Both the position numbers and the translations under genes were made by a program. From Hypholoma sublateritium FD-334 SS-4 (taxonomy: Eukaryota; Basidiomycota; Agaricomycetes; Agaricales; Strophariaceae), in assembly GCA_000827495.1 (NCBI GenBank), contig KN817545.1, forward strand, positions 71,113 to 135,112: a stretch of 64,000 bases of DNA. The letters are read 5' to 3'. This document shows positions 23,163-35,034 of the stretch, piece by piece; positions within the stretch are counted from its first letter, which is position 1; the number at the start of each line of letters is the position of its first letter. The notes below the pieces were generated by a model. The model ran no database searches and was not told the origin of the DNA. It saw nothing but the letters and a program-made list of their open reading frames with translations.

Positions 23163-23330
23163 TCTAGAGACTGGCACCAGAATTCATAAATGTACACGAG
23201 CAACAATATACCTTGTTCAGCCTTCTTGCAAAACGGCTGATGCAGCGATATGCTTCAAACCCCATTAATTCGGCATCCACCTTTTACGGTTGGCTCTGTG
23301 GCCTCTACTTCGTCGCCTAAATGCTGAGGG

Positions 23331-24246
23331 TTAAATAAAGTTCTTTAGAGCCTCGATACCCTCTTCTTCAAGCCTCATTCCTGCCCACTCGGACATGAGC
23401 TTCGCCCCAAGCCTCTTTTCATAGAAATCAATTGAGGGCTGGTTCCACTGCGATGCCGCGAGCGATCACAAAGCGTAAAGTAACACGTCATCTATCGCGT
23501 ATCCATTGAGGACGAAGCAAGCTTACCTTGAGGACGGACCAGTCGAGCCTCGCGCAATTCTTTAGCAAGGCAAAGTCAGAATCCCCGTGTACTCGGTAGC
23601 AGATTGCGGGGCGAGTGCTGCCTACCTTTTCTTGCGCAATCTTCCCTAGGTGGCCAAAGAAAGCTTTACCGATGCCGGCAGCCCTGTTCTCGGGTTTCAC
23701 GTACAGATCTTCGAGCTTAGGAATTCGCAGCGTCAGAATAGGAGTAACGCCGGATCGAAGGGGCGCGTTTTGTGTGGACGTTTCGAGGGTACGCAGAACT
23801 CACATATAGACCAGGTCTTCCGGTCCATGTGGAGTAATTGAAGAAATAGAGCGCCAGACCGATGGGTTTGGAGTCAGTGGTTTGAACGGCTCCGGTAAAC
23901 GCTAATAAAGCATGGGCAAATGGTGTTTCGAACAGGTTCTTGCGAAGCTATTCCACCTGATCAGCAAATCGGAGGGAACCAGAAGATCGCGAGTCTGTCG
24001 GCGGTGGACACTTGACATACGAGCTCGGGGGTAGCTTTGACGGATTCTGGTTCTTTTTCATATGTCGCCTGCGCCACAGAAAGTTGGCAAAAAGGCGCCG
24101 ATGCGAGAAGGGCCGCTTACAAGATCGACAATTAGCTGCAGGATGGCATCCTGCACACGGTGGAATTAGGAGTGTGGGTATTCAGGTGCTGGGCTACCCA
24201 CCACATCGTCTACGGTTGCCTGTCTAATGTGAAATGCGGAGGCCAT
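23331..24246 (-). CDS. GNAT N-acetyltransferase, diamine/spermidine acetyltransferase-like
   Basis: Acetyl-CoA-dependent acetyltransferase of the SAT1-like subgroup. The start is ATG at 24246-24244 (MASAFHIRQATVDDV), then DAILQLIVDL, ATYEKEPESVKATPEL, LRKNLFETPFAHALLAFTGA, and GLALYFFNYSTWTGRPGLYL. The acetyl-CoA loop is LYVKPENRAAGIGKAFFGHL (the R/Q-x-x-G-x-G/A type). The C-terminal motif is LDWSVLKWNQPSIDFYEKRL, then GAKLMSEWAGMRLE. These match polyamine/thialysine acetyltransferases. Five introns; the stop is at 23331-23333. It shares a 167-bp divergent promoter with NAC-beta. The precise substrate cannot be read from sequence. Confidence 0.87.
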
Positions 24247-24413
24247 TGCAGTAGCTGATTACAAGATGCCTTAATAAGCGGTGGCTGAACGTGCTGTTTG
24301 TGTGCATATGTTTGTTTCTGAACCTTATTGCACTTTTCATCCTCATCCCCCACGACAACGGCAGTATCCCCCGCTCAGTCCACAGGTTCCCCCGATCCAC
24401 GCCACAAACGACC
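24247..24413. promoter_or_regulatory. divergent promoter GNAT / NAC-beta
   Basis: 167 bp between the opposite start codons of the acetyltransferase and NAC-beta genes, so both promoters lie here. No TATA box is obvious. Confidence 0.5.
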
Positions 24414-25113
24414 ATGGACCCCGCAAAATTGGCCAAACTACAAGCCCTGTCGGCCGCAAACAGGATCGGTGAGCCCCTTGCCGTGGCCGCGCGGTCTTCC
24501 GCTGTAATTTTGCCACGCGGCTTAATTCCGTTCTCTTTTGTGGATTCGTGAATCACCAGGTGGAAAGGGAACCGTGCGCCGAAAGATTGTGCGGAAAACT
24601 AAGGCCTCGGGCGCCCAGGACGACAAAAAGCTGCAGGGAGCGCTCAAAAAGCTGAACGTGCAGCCCATCCCCGGCGTCGAGGAGGTTAACATGTTCAGGG
24701 AGGACGGGAACGTGCTCCACTTCACCGCACCAAAAGGTGAGACCTTCCACTTCCGTGTCCGCCGCGCGCGCACGCGTCTCGCGGCGCCACGCTCATGTGT
24801 GTGCTGGGAATGTGCTCGCTGACTCCCACACGTCTTGCTAGTTCACGCCGCTATTTCCGCAAACACCTTCGCCATCTACGGCACCGGACATGTGAAGGAG
24901 CTCACAGAGCTCGTTCCCGGTATCCTAAACCAGCTCGGCCCCGACTCACTCGCGTCATTGCGCAAGCTCGCTGAATCCTACCAGGCCATCCAGCAGGGCC
25001 AGCAAAGACAGGCGTCGGGTACTGCTGACGAAGAAGACGATGACGATGTCCCTGACCTTGTGGAGAACTTCGATGTCGACGCCGAGACCAAGGTCGAGGC
25101 CGCTCTTGACTGA
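24414..25113 (+). CDS. EGD1: nascent polypeptide-associated complex subunit beta (BTF3)
   Basis: Ribosome-associated chaperone subunit that pairs with NAC-alpha at the nascent-chain exit. Three exons. Residues 1-18 are [18 protein letters not shown]. The ribosome-binding motif [11 protein letters not shown] follows the glycine-rich GGKGTV. The NAC domain covers [37 protein letters not shown], and [20 protein letters not shown]. The C-terminus is acidic ([20 protein letters not shown]). Length about 160, as expected. Introns begin at the GGTGAG after 24468 and after 24735, both GT-AG. Confidence 0.95.
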
Positions 25114-28100
25114 TTTTCCTAGCCTGTCGCTGGTGTAGGAAGATTTTGCCGGGGGAGGAAGAGAGGTCTGGTGTGTGTGGAGTGCGGATAGGGAGCATAG
25201 ACATCTGTTGGGTGACAGATGGCAAGGAAGAATCCAAATCGTGGCCCGGGAATCCATTCTTTTTTACCCGTCTTTTCCTGCCCGTTTATGTTTCGCGTCG
25301 CCTTGATCCAAAACTTTCAATCTGCTGATCGGTTCTATGAGTTGCCTGCTCGCTCGTGACGCCCTGTTTTCCAATTTCATGTTGTCGCTTTGTCTTATCA
25401 CGCTCTCGCATCAATAGTCATTGTCACGTCCATCGTTCCAGAACATGGTGTCAGGAGCACGAAGAACACGAAGCTAACACCTTTTCCCTTCCAGCGCCAC
25501 AGCGCTCGATGCCGACTTATGCGTGGTATTTCTTTCGCGCTCATCAGCTGTTTCCAACGTTTTCTAATCCACTCTACTGCCGTGCACAGTGAACTCCTGC
25601 TCTAAGAACAGACAAACAGTCTTGCGGTTATAAGCTCCTTGTCCGCTTCATTACCGATACACCGTCTCGCTGCGCATCTACTAACGTCATAGTCGTCGAA
25701 GCAGAGAACGCTGGGAACCACTCTGGTCTTGTCTGCTCAACTATTTACCCCTCGTCTCCACAGCCTGAGGCCTCCGAGGAACACACCAGAACCCTTGAAA
25801 CTGTCGATGGTGCCTCATCCCGTCTAAAAGCTAAAATTGCGTCTCGGTATTTTTCGGCTGCTCTGGGAATGCGAGGCACATTCCTGGGCCTCAATTATCC
25901 CGCTCTAAGTGACATCTTCGCTTCCTCGTCTTGCGTAAGTCTCTAATTTTGTATAGTCGTGCATGTACGTGTTTGAAAAAGGAAGATAATTCCTCGTCCA
26001 CGCAGCCGAAAATACTTTGGCTTTGACGATCTTTCTCTCGCCGCCCTGCGGGCACCTGGCTCGCCTTAGTGTCGTGCAAAATCCGAGGCGCACAAAACAC
26101 GCGTCTGTTAATGATTTTTGACTTGGGATAGACGTGCTCGAGCAGTCCATCTGAAGAAACAGGTACCCACGACTTGGGTCCGGGGACTCTGCGAACGATC
26201 GTCTCTTCCGACCTCTTTCAACCCTCTTTGCCGCAACCCGGGTGCGGCAACAAGCGAACATGGCATCTACTGCATCCTATCCAATGCGTCGATTAAACGC
26301 GTATTTGACAGTGCGGGAACAGCCGTGTCTATTGCTCCCAGAACAAAGGGCTCTCAGACTACGAACTCAGACTGCGCACGGCGTTCTCGCGCTGCACACA
26401 CGAAAGAATCAGATAAGGGTGCACCTATGGGCGTCTCCGTTACAGTGCACTAAACTTCATGCACCCGGTATATTTAGCGCTCTGGGGGCGGGGGCCACGG
26501 TGCGTTCTAACAGCCCCGGGCGCGCAAGCTTATATCAAAACCGCGCCAACCTACCGTACGGTCGGGCCGCACCTACCCTCCGACGAGCTGCGAACCTAAG
26601 ATCTGCGATGCGCCCAGCGCGCTGGCGCGATGTCATGGTGCGTCGCTGGCGGCACCGTCCTCCCACGCGGCTGGCAGCCCGCGCTGATGCCCCCTGGCGG
26701 AAATAAGATGTGCACAGGAAGGCAGGCAGCGGCTCGCAGCGAAGAACGTATCAGAAACGCGCGGACGCGGGGGGCCTGTGACCATTCCCAAGCCCCGGCG
26801 GACGCACGCACGCGCAGTGGTATTCTTATTTCTCCAGCGCACGCGTCACATGGCGCTGGGTGCAGCGCGGGAGCAGATGCAGAAGAAGCGCCAGCCAGCG
26901 CATCCTGGGATCCCCCGGGCGATTGGAATCGCAGCCGCCCGCGCAGGATTTCCGCAGCACCAGAGGGCCCTCAACGAAGGCTTGGCGTGTCGCGTCTGCA
27001 GCCCCGGAGGCGCGGATCAATGGTGGCAATCAGGATTCAAGCGCCCACCGCTGGCCCGCGCATGCGAGCCGTATTTTTTGCTGGGTGGTCCGCGTAGTGT
27101 GCAGACGATCCGCTGCGGCAGCGCAGTGGGGGGCTTTTGAATACTATCTGGCTGCGGTGTCTGCCGGATCGCGCTGGGATACTCTATTACGATATTGTCG
27201 GGGGTGGTGCGCGGCGCCGAGCATGGGGCATCCGGTGGCATGCATGACCCAAGCGATAAAAGCTATTCTGGTGTCGAACGCAGAGTGGTAAAATTAGCCA
27301 ACCAGCACGCGGGCCTGCCGCGCGGTCCCTTTAGCCAACATTTAAATCGCAATCGCTCCCGCGCCTCTGGCACTTCGACCATCACACATAATACATAGCA
27401 CCATGTTCGGATTCCCATCTACTGGGTACCGGTACGACAATACCCCGTATTTGTGGCCGACATCATTCTTGGAGAACAGATCCTATTTGCACTTATCGTA
27501 GGCTTTATCATTCTCACTTTCGGACTTCGCGGGCTGAGAGACAATCAATCACTGTAAGGAGTGTATTAAACGACGCTTCAGCTAACCAAGGGTAACAGGT
27601 TAACAGGTCTATTAAATAAGTCAAACCGTGTGACAGTCTGACAGAATTTTGTGATCCAGGTTGGGGCCATGGAACGACGTGATGCGGAGCGCTCGGGACA
27701 GCTTGCGTAGGCGACCTGGCAACCTCTGGCAACCTCCAGCTGCCTGACCCGGTCTTGAAAAATAGCTGGCCTTGTTCATTGACAAGCTACACTGCTCCCG
27801 CGCACGTCGAGATTCTTCTTCTATATTTGCAACAGTCAATTTCATTGGAGTACTTATGAAACTCATCCCGGGTCAACGTCTCGCTGTCAAACTCCTGCTT
27901 TAACAAACTGCCTCCGGATTACGCCAGCGTCGTAGTTCCGGAGTGCAGAAATTCTCTCCGACGCAACAAACTTGCCGCAGTCGTGATTGCCTCGTAAGTG
28001 TGGTCAGATAATCGGCGGCCGCACGGCCCATCTGACGTAGTCGCATTCAGTTTTTTGTACTTGTCCTGTCAGAACAGCGTCGGGCTCATGCATAGCCGGC

Positions 28101-28994
28101 TCAGCGCCCACACACATCCGGCTGCGATTTGATACAAGAAATATGTGGGAAATCGCTTTGATGGAAAGAAGAAACAGCTGTATTTGGAAAGGTAAAACCC
28201 TATGTGGGATACCTTCAGGTACGCTAACACTGTTACAGTACAACGATGGTCGATGTTTACCAATTCACGGTGACAATCCACCATATGTCTGCGGACATCT
28301 TACTGCGCAGCTCTGACGCTTACAAACAAATGCCATAAATCCAGTCCACAATCTTACCAACCACATATCAATTGCATATCAAACTTCTTATTTTCCTTAC
28401 AAGAACGCTGTGAATGATCATTTAATGATGTGCATTCGCACGCAGACGTAAGATCCCGTCTTATCCATTAATTAGACCTTCTTTGGCCATCGAGAGAGTC
28501 TCTGGAAATCATATCTCCTTCTTCTCTGAATCCGTTCTTTTTCTCTGAATCCAGAACATGGACGATATAGCATCTTGATAATCAGGTACTTATCGGGCGT
28601 CTGTTGAAGCCGTTCCGTTGCCGTTCCGCGATAGTTGCAGATCGTCTATAAATAAAACATATGCCGCATTTGACCATGTCTTGTTATGGAATTATCTTCC
28701 GCGTTTAGTAGCTCTCAAAGGATACAACGAGGAACCATGGCGCTGATATATTCGAGTACTGTAGTGCAGATTTACTTAAAATTGATGTCGTTGTATGATA
28801 CTTAAGTTAGAAAGATTCGAGACACCCCCGCCTGCCACCTGCGTGAGTGTTTGTGTAGCTACTGGCATCCTCCTACGAACCTTCGAACAGTCTCCTTCCT
28901 TCCCGATATAATTTAATACATAAAGCTGTAGTTACAGTCAAGTCAAATCCCATGGTACATATCCTCAAAAAGAACATACATATCTCCCTGCAAT
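25114..28994. other. 3.9 kb gene-poor region with GC-rich island
   Basis: No recognisable gene. An island at about 26,460-27,300 is markedly GC-rich; its long open frames run on both strands and carry no domain, as expected from GC content alone. A 100-codon stop-free stretch at about 25,625-25,924 and a possible small membrane peptide at 27,399-27,557 are noted separately. The right end (28,000-28,994) is AT-rich and would carry the 3' end of the LIM gene. Confidence 0.5.
25625..25924 (+). other. possible orphan coding exon
   Basis: A stop-free stretch of about 100 codons lies between a plausible acceptor (CAG or AAG near 25,600-25,622) and a strong donor (TGC|GTAAGT at 25,925). It has no ATG and no homology I recognise. 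No partner exons were traced, so it may be chance or part of a non-coding transcript. Confidence 0.2.
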
Positions 28995-31900
28995 CTACAC
29001 CTCATTTCTCAAGATGATACTAAAACATCGTTCGCAAAACGGTTGCTCTCCTCGCTGAAAGAATGACGGGTCTTCGAATGGTTGTTCACAGCCCTATATT
29101 GTGAGAACGATATTAGACATACGATAAATCAATGAGGACCTTGATTGTTGCTTACTGCGCATACGAAGCATCCCCAACACCATTTCCCACCCAGAGCCTC
29201 CACAGCTTGATCGTTGTCACGGATGGAGCGCTTGCAGCGTTTACACTTTGGCAATCGCAGACGCACGTGGCACGCTTCGCAATACGGGTAGCCCTTGTAC
29301 ACCGTAAATCCCTCGAATTCGCCATCACCACTCAAAGCAAGTTCGCCTACGAAATATGTGAGCTACGGTAAGAAAAGCTAGAGAGAAACAACGCCACATA
29401 CCTTTCGAGTCCGTCGGCAACCCACCAGAAGGTGTCAAAAACGGATCTCCACATTCAGAGCAGAAGAAGTGTTGCGTATGGTACGCGCGTTTCCCAAGGG
29501 CGGGGTCATCCAAGCTGATAAACTGCTCTTCAATAATTGCCGTCTTACAACTATAACAACGGGGTGCAAAATTCTAACACGAAGACATGTCAGTACCATT
29601 TGGAAAAGATGAAGACCGCGGACGCACTTCGTGATAGTCAAGATGGCAATAAGGCCTCCCTTCATGTTCGTACGAGCTCACGTGCTCCAGCAGCTCATTA
29701 CACACGGTGCACTTAAAGCACGCGGGATGGTACCGCTGCCCCATGGCGCTTACGATGCGCCCAATGATTGCTCCGCCGCAGCCGCCACATATGAGCCCTC
29801 CCGTGCGAGGCTGAGCAAATTGCGCCTGTGACTGAGGCCTGTGGGCCTGCTGAGTCTGCGTCTGCTGCTGCTGCACGTGTCCATGGCCGTTATTATGGCT
29901 GTGATGTGGGCCAGAATGTGAATGGTCCTCGGGCCCAGCGATATTGATGCTTGGACCGCCATGGTGGTCATCGAATTCAGGCCCCGAAACACTAACGCCA
30001 GGGATCTCGAACACCTGCTTCCGCGGCGAGTCCCCATTCCCTTCGTCAACGCGAATCATCGGCGGGTCGACATTGATCATCGGGCCACCGCCATCGTGAA
30101 CATTGATAGTTGGAACGTTGCTGCTCATGTTAGGCGACCCGTTGACGTTGATCATCGGGATTGACGGTGGGCGTGGGCCGGCGTCGATGTTGATCATGGG
30201 CACGCCTACGGGGGACATGTTAGCGTGCCGGCGGGACACATGCTCGGTGTCGCTGCCTTCGTTGCTGTCCTCCTCCAGCTTGGGTATGTCCGCCATTTTC
30301 TCCCGCCCGCCGATCGGGTGTGGCGACTCGATACCGACCGTCGGAGGTGGCGCGGGGGTTTGCTGAGGACGCCAGTTCGTGAATGGTCCGCGAGCCCCAT
30401 GACCATTGTTCGCACCAAGCTGATGAGTATAGTGTGGCTGCTGCTGCGGTGGTTGTGGTGGATGCTGGTGATGAGGCTGTTGATAGGATTGTGGCCGTCG
30501 CTGGGCCTGACCGCTCTGTACCTGCACTGACGTCGGCTCGAACACCTGACTCTGTGGTCTCCTCTGAACGGTCGGTTCTGGCACTTGCTCCCTGGAGCTA
30601 GCATTAGACGCCGATGAGTACAACGACCGCCTCCTTTGCAGGTCAGCCGCGACCCGCGCTTTGTCTTCCGCCGGGTGACCACGATCCTGCGGTGCACCCT
30701 GGGGCTGCGGCAGCTCGCGACGAGGGCTAAGCACGTACCCGCCCCGCGGGCCCGGAGAAGGGGTACGCACAATAGACGCGCGCGGGGGCGGGTCATCTAG
30801 GTCCAGGCTGGTACGACTCGGTGTCGTAGGTTGCCCGCGGTTGTAGAAAGCCGGCGTCGGCGTGTTGACATTCTGCACATTGGCGGTAGAGCGAGCGTGG
30901 AGGTTAGCATTAGCACTCGACTGAGGCCGCGTGTCGAAGTATCCTCTGGAATCATCCTGCACTGCGCCAGGCGTACCCCCGGACCCTGGCGTACGGGGAA
31001 GTCGCGGCAAGTCGTTCGGCCACACCTTACCGCCTGCAGAAGCGGCCGCCGCCGAGACTCGACTATCGCCCCGAACATACGCACTTCCGCTACCTCCTCC
31101 GCTGATCTTCATCGCCGTGAACTTGGCCAGGACGTTGTTGTTCGTGGGGTGTCTGCGTTCTTCTTGCTGCGCATATTCGGCCTCGTCGTTGAATAGGTTG
31201 CTCTTGATGCGCGGCCCACCACGGACTGGCTTTTCTGGAGACCCTCTGTCACCGGCGCCAACGCCCTTACGCATCATTGCGGGAGGCTGAGGCAGGCCAG
31301 CACTTCCTGTGCGATACCGGGGCTCTTCCTCCCAACCATCGCTTCCATTCGCTCCCCGCACCATATGCACACGCTGGCGCTCGGCGCCAGCTGTCATTGG
31401 TCTGCGCGGCGGAGGGCGCTCTTCTTCCTCCTCTTCATAGTCGTACTCGTCACTGTAGGCAGGGCGTCTATTTTGTGCCGGGGGCAAGTCGCGGATTCCG
31501 TAAGAAGGGCTCGAGCTGGTGGCCGGCCCAGTAGCAGAACGCTGGCGAGGGGTCCGTTCCCATCGTTCATCGTCGTCAACTTCCTCTTCCTCCTCTTCGT
31601 CGTCGTAAGCTAGGTGAATGCTGTCTTCCTCTTCATACTCCTCCTCGTATGCCTTCCGTCTCCTGTGTGGCGCGGGAGCCGCTGCGCCCGCAAACGCCGA
31701 CGCCGGCCTCCGCTTCGCCGCGCCCCGAACTTGGGCCTCCTGCACCTCGCCACGATACCGGACACCCGCCTCGCGCTCCCTCTCACGCTCCTCAAATGCG
31801 CTCCGCGAGCGCGCGTGTGACGGCGGCCCAACGCTCTCTGAGCGCGGCACAACACGGCGCTTCGTCGGCGTGCGTTCGCGCTCCTCGTCGCGCTTTGGGC

Positions 31901-34829
31901 GCACCCCGGGCTTTGCGTTTGGGCTCGGGCTGAGCTTGGCCTTCGCGCGCGGACGGCCGTAGGGGCTGTCGTACTCGTCTTCGTACTCGCGCTCGCGCGC
32001 GTGCATCGCCGCGCCGTCGCTACCTGCGCGCCGCCTGCCTTTCGGCCCATCGATGGGACTGGTGTCGACAACCGACTTAGGCCGGATGATGGGCGTCCCT
32101 GCGCCACCGCCGACCTTCTTCCGCGGCGATGGGGAGTCCTCGTACCGCGGCCGCACAGGGGACGAAGCGCGCAGTGGTTGGGAGTATTGCCTAGCGCGCG
32201 CGTGTTGGACTGGTTCTTCTTCTTCTTCATCCTCCTCCTCTTCTTCATCTTCATCCTCCTCCTCCTCTTCATCTTCATCCTCTTCATCCTCCTCGTCCGA
32301 TTCCTCTTCGTCATCGTCCTTTGTCTCAGTTTGCGCAGGCCTATACGCCGCAGGGGTGCGTGCATGGCCGTACTGCATCGCCTGTTGCTGCTGGTACGCC
32401 ATTTGCCGCTGATGTTGTTGCTGTGCCATCATCACTTGCTGCTGCTGGTACCCCCCATAGCGCGCATGCACCGCATTCACCGGCGCTATTCCACCCTGCA
32501 CCTGTTGCTGTGGCTTTTGCTGCTGCTGTACCGGTGGCACCGCAGGCGCCTTGCCTTTCTTCAGTTGCTTCTCCGCCGCTCGCGCCTCCTTCTCGCGCCT
32601 CTTCGCCGCCTTCTTCTCCTCCTTCGCGCGCTCCTTCTCCTCCTTCTCCAGCTTCTTTCGTTCCTTGGGCGTCAGCGGTGGCGGCGCGGCGGCGGGCGCG
32701 GGGGGTGGCTTGGGGTGCGGCTCCGCGACCATGCCTGCGGCGTACCCCCAGGCGGGAGCGGGCATCTCAGGGATCGTGCGTCGCCACATCGGCGTAAACT
32801 TCTTCGCGGGGGCGCTCGATGCAGAGGTCGTGCTCGAGGACGTGGACATCGACGACGAGGTGACGGTGGGCGCCGGGCGCGCGGCCGGAGCAGAGGAAGA
32901 CGAGGCCGATGAGAGCCTGGATTCTGTCAGCGCGGGTGCAGTGGGTGAGGCTGCCGCGGCTGCCGCAGCTGTGCAGAGCGTGTGTTAACCAGTGCAATGT
33001 GGGAGTGAGCAGGACGTACCAGCCGCCGCCTCTGCGCGGCGCAGATCCTCCTCCGTCTCGGGCGGCCCCACGCCCGCCGCGCGCAGGACATGCGCGCCCC
33101 AGATCGTTTCCACGCCCGGCGCATCTTTCGTCGGGCTACTCCCGCCCGCCCCGAGAGCAAAACGTGGCGGTGACGCGCGTCGCTTCTGCGGCGAGGCCTG
33201 CGTCGCCGCGGCGCTCCCAGCGGCGTAGACCGACGTCCGCGAGACGACGGTCGCCGTGCCCGCCTTGGTCGGGCTGCCCAAGGATGGCACGACCGTCGAC
33301 GCGCCGTGTATCGAGCGCCTGTTCGCGCTCGCACCCGCGCTGCTACTCGGAGCCACCTGCGTGCCTGCGCCACCCGCCGATGCGGGCAAGGGTAGCGGGC
33401 GTTTCGTCGGCGACGCCGAGCCCGCGCGCGCCTGGCTGCTTGCCGGGAGGTTGGTCGCGATGCGCGGTAGCGGCGCCGGCGCCTGCCCTGTTAACCCCGG
33501 TGTCTGGCGCTGCAGCTGTGCAATTGCGTTCGCCACCGCCGGCGACATCCCGCCTGTGCCTAAGTTCGCGATGCCGCTCCCCGTCGGCGCGGGCAGTGTC
33601 TGCGAACGTGCCGGGGGCACGGACGGCGCGGGGCCGCCCGTGGGCTGCGGTAGGGGGCGCCGGACGGCGGCGGGGGTGGAGGCCGAGGACGCCATGGGCG
33701 GCGGCTGCCCCATCTGCGCGAGCTGTGCGGCCGTGGGCTGGCCCTGCGACCCCGGCCGAGCGTGGGCTGGGGAGCGTGGAGTGAACTGCTGTTGCCCACC
33801 AAACTGATTTCCTTGGACTTGGTACGTTGAAGGTACCGGTTGCGGCTGGGGCGGTGCGTTGGAGGTCGAGGTTGTCATAGACGGAGCCACAGATGCCAAC
33901 GGCTGGCCCATCTGTGCAAGCTGCGCGGCTGTGGGCTGGCCTTGCGACCCAGGACGGGAGTGGACTTGGGGGTGCGGGGTGTATTGACTCTGCGGCTGCG
34001 GCGGCGCACGCAACGGTGACGGCTGTTGTGCAGTCGTTGGCTGGACATGGGGCTGAGACTGCGCGTAAAAATGGCTTGGGGTCTGCTGCTGCCCTTGCCC
34101 TGGCATTGGCGATCGCGAGGGTATCTGCTGGGCTATAGACGCAGAGGGTGCGACAGGCGGTGGCTTAGGAGAAACGCGCCACGATGACCCAGAAGATGAC
34201 GCAGAAAGCGAAAGGTTGCTCGATGTACTCGAAGACAAACTTACCTGGGAAGGCTGGGGTGGTTGAGCCTGTGATTGTTGGGATTGCAGGTATGGTTGCT
34301 GTTGTTGAGTCGGTTGTTGGGAATGATACTGAGATATCTGCTGCTGTTGAACTGCATATTGCTGCTGCTGCTGATAAGGCGTATGGGGAGGAATATACGG
34401 AGTCTGCGTGAGTTGATACGGCGCCTGTTGCTGCTGTTGCTGTTGATGCATTTGTCCCTGTTGAGAATTGAATGCGATTTGCTGCTGTACAAAACCTGTC
34501 TGAGCTGGAACATAAGATGCTTGTACAGGCTGATACGGCGTCTGACTAGGCTGATAGGCCGTCTGAGAAAGTGCGTATGGAGCTTGCTGTTGAACAGGCT
34601 GAGTAAACTGAAAACCCGACGACTGCAGTTGAGGTGGTGTTTGCTGTGGTTGTTGCTGTTGCTGCGCATATCCATGCGGCCCCTGCATATGAATCTGAGG
34701 CTGAGGCTTGCCTAACTGTTGATAGATATTCGGCGGTTGAACTTGCTGCTGGTAGACAGGGGAGAACTGCTGCTGCTGCTGTTGCCCAGGCGCCCCCTGG
34801 TAATACCCGTCGCCATTGGGTATGCTCAT
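28995..34829 (-). CDS. large paxillin-like protein with three C-terminal LIM domains
   Basis: Exons 34829-33020, 32968-29628, 29573-29402, 29346-29156 and 29093-28995 join to 1,870 residues in a single frame. Residues 1 to about 330 are Q/P/Y-rich (many QQ runs). Ala/Ser/Pro-rich sequence follows. A Lys/Glu-rich coiled-coil segment (KERKKLEKEEKERAKEEKKA) lies near residue 700. A nearly pure Asp/Glu run of about 45 residues follows near 830. The LIM domains are at about 1663-1716 (ICGGCGGAIIGRIVSAMGQR ... HPACFKCTVC), 1720-1800 (CYSCKTAIIEEQF ... HFFCSECGDPF) and 1805-1865 (CKRCKRSIRDNDQAVEALGG ... CFVCAGCEQPF, CERCFSIIL). Tandem LIM domains after a disordered head suggest a Pxl1/paxillin-type cytoskeletal or septum scaffold. 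The 33019-32969 intron joins two very long open frames that could easily be annotated as two genes. Confidence 0.88.
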
Positions 34830-35034
34830 CCCTGAGAAACAAGGGACAAATGGCGGATATGGCGAGCTGGGTGAGGCGGAGGATGAGAAAAGGCAAGATT
34901 ACGACGCGCTCCTGATTTCAACGCGGTTCATCGATCAGTCATGTGATCGGTCTTCGTAACCTGAGCCTTCCTTAATTGGTACCAGTCTCCTTCAACTCAG
35001 TGGCTGTTCCTCTCATGTTCATGACTTCACCACA
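34830..35034. promoter_or_regulatory. divergent promoter LIM gene / F-box A
   Basis: 205 bp separate the start of the LIM gene on the minus strand from F-box A on the plus strand. No clear TATA box. Confidence 0.45.

Noticed and set aside
26242..27291. Several overlapping open frames of 120-155 codons on both strands
   Set aside because: They lie in the GC-rich island, lack domains, and overlap on both strands, as expected from few stop codons.
32053..32412. A long serine-run frame on the plus strand opposite the LIM gene
   Set aside because: It is the antisense shadow of the Asp/Glu run in the LIM protein.
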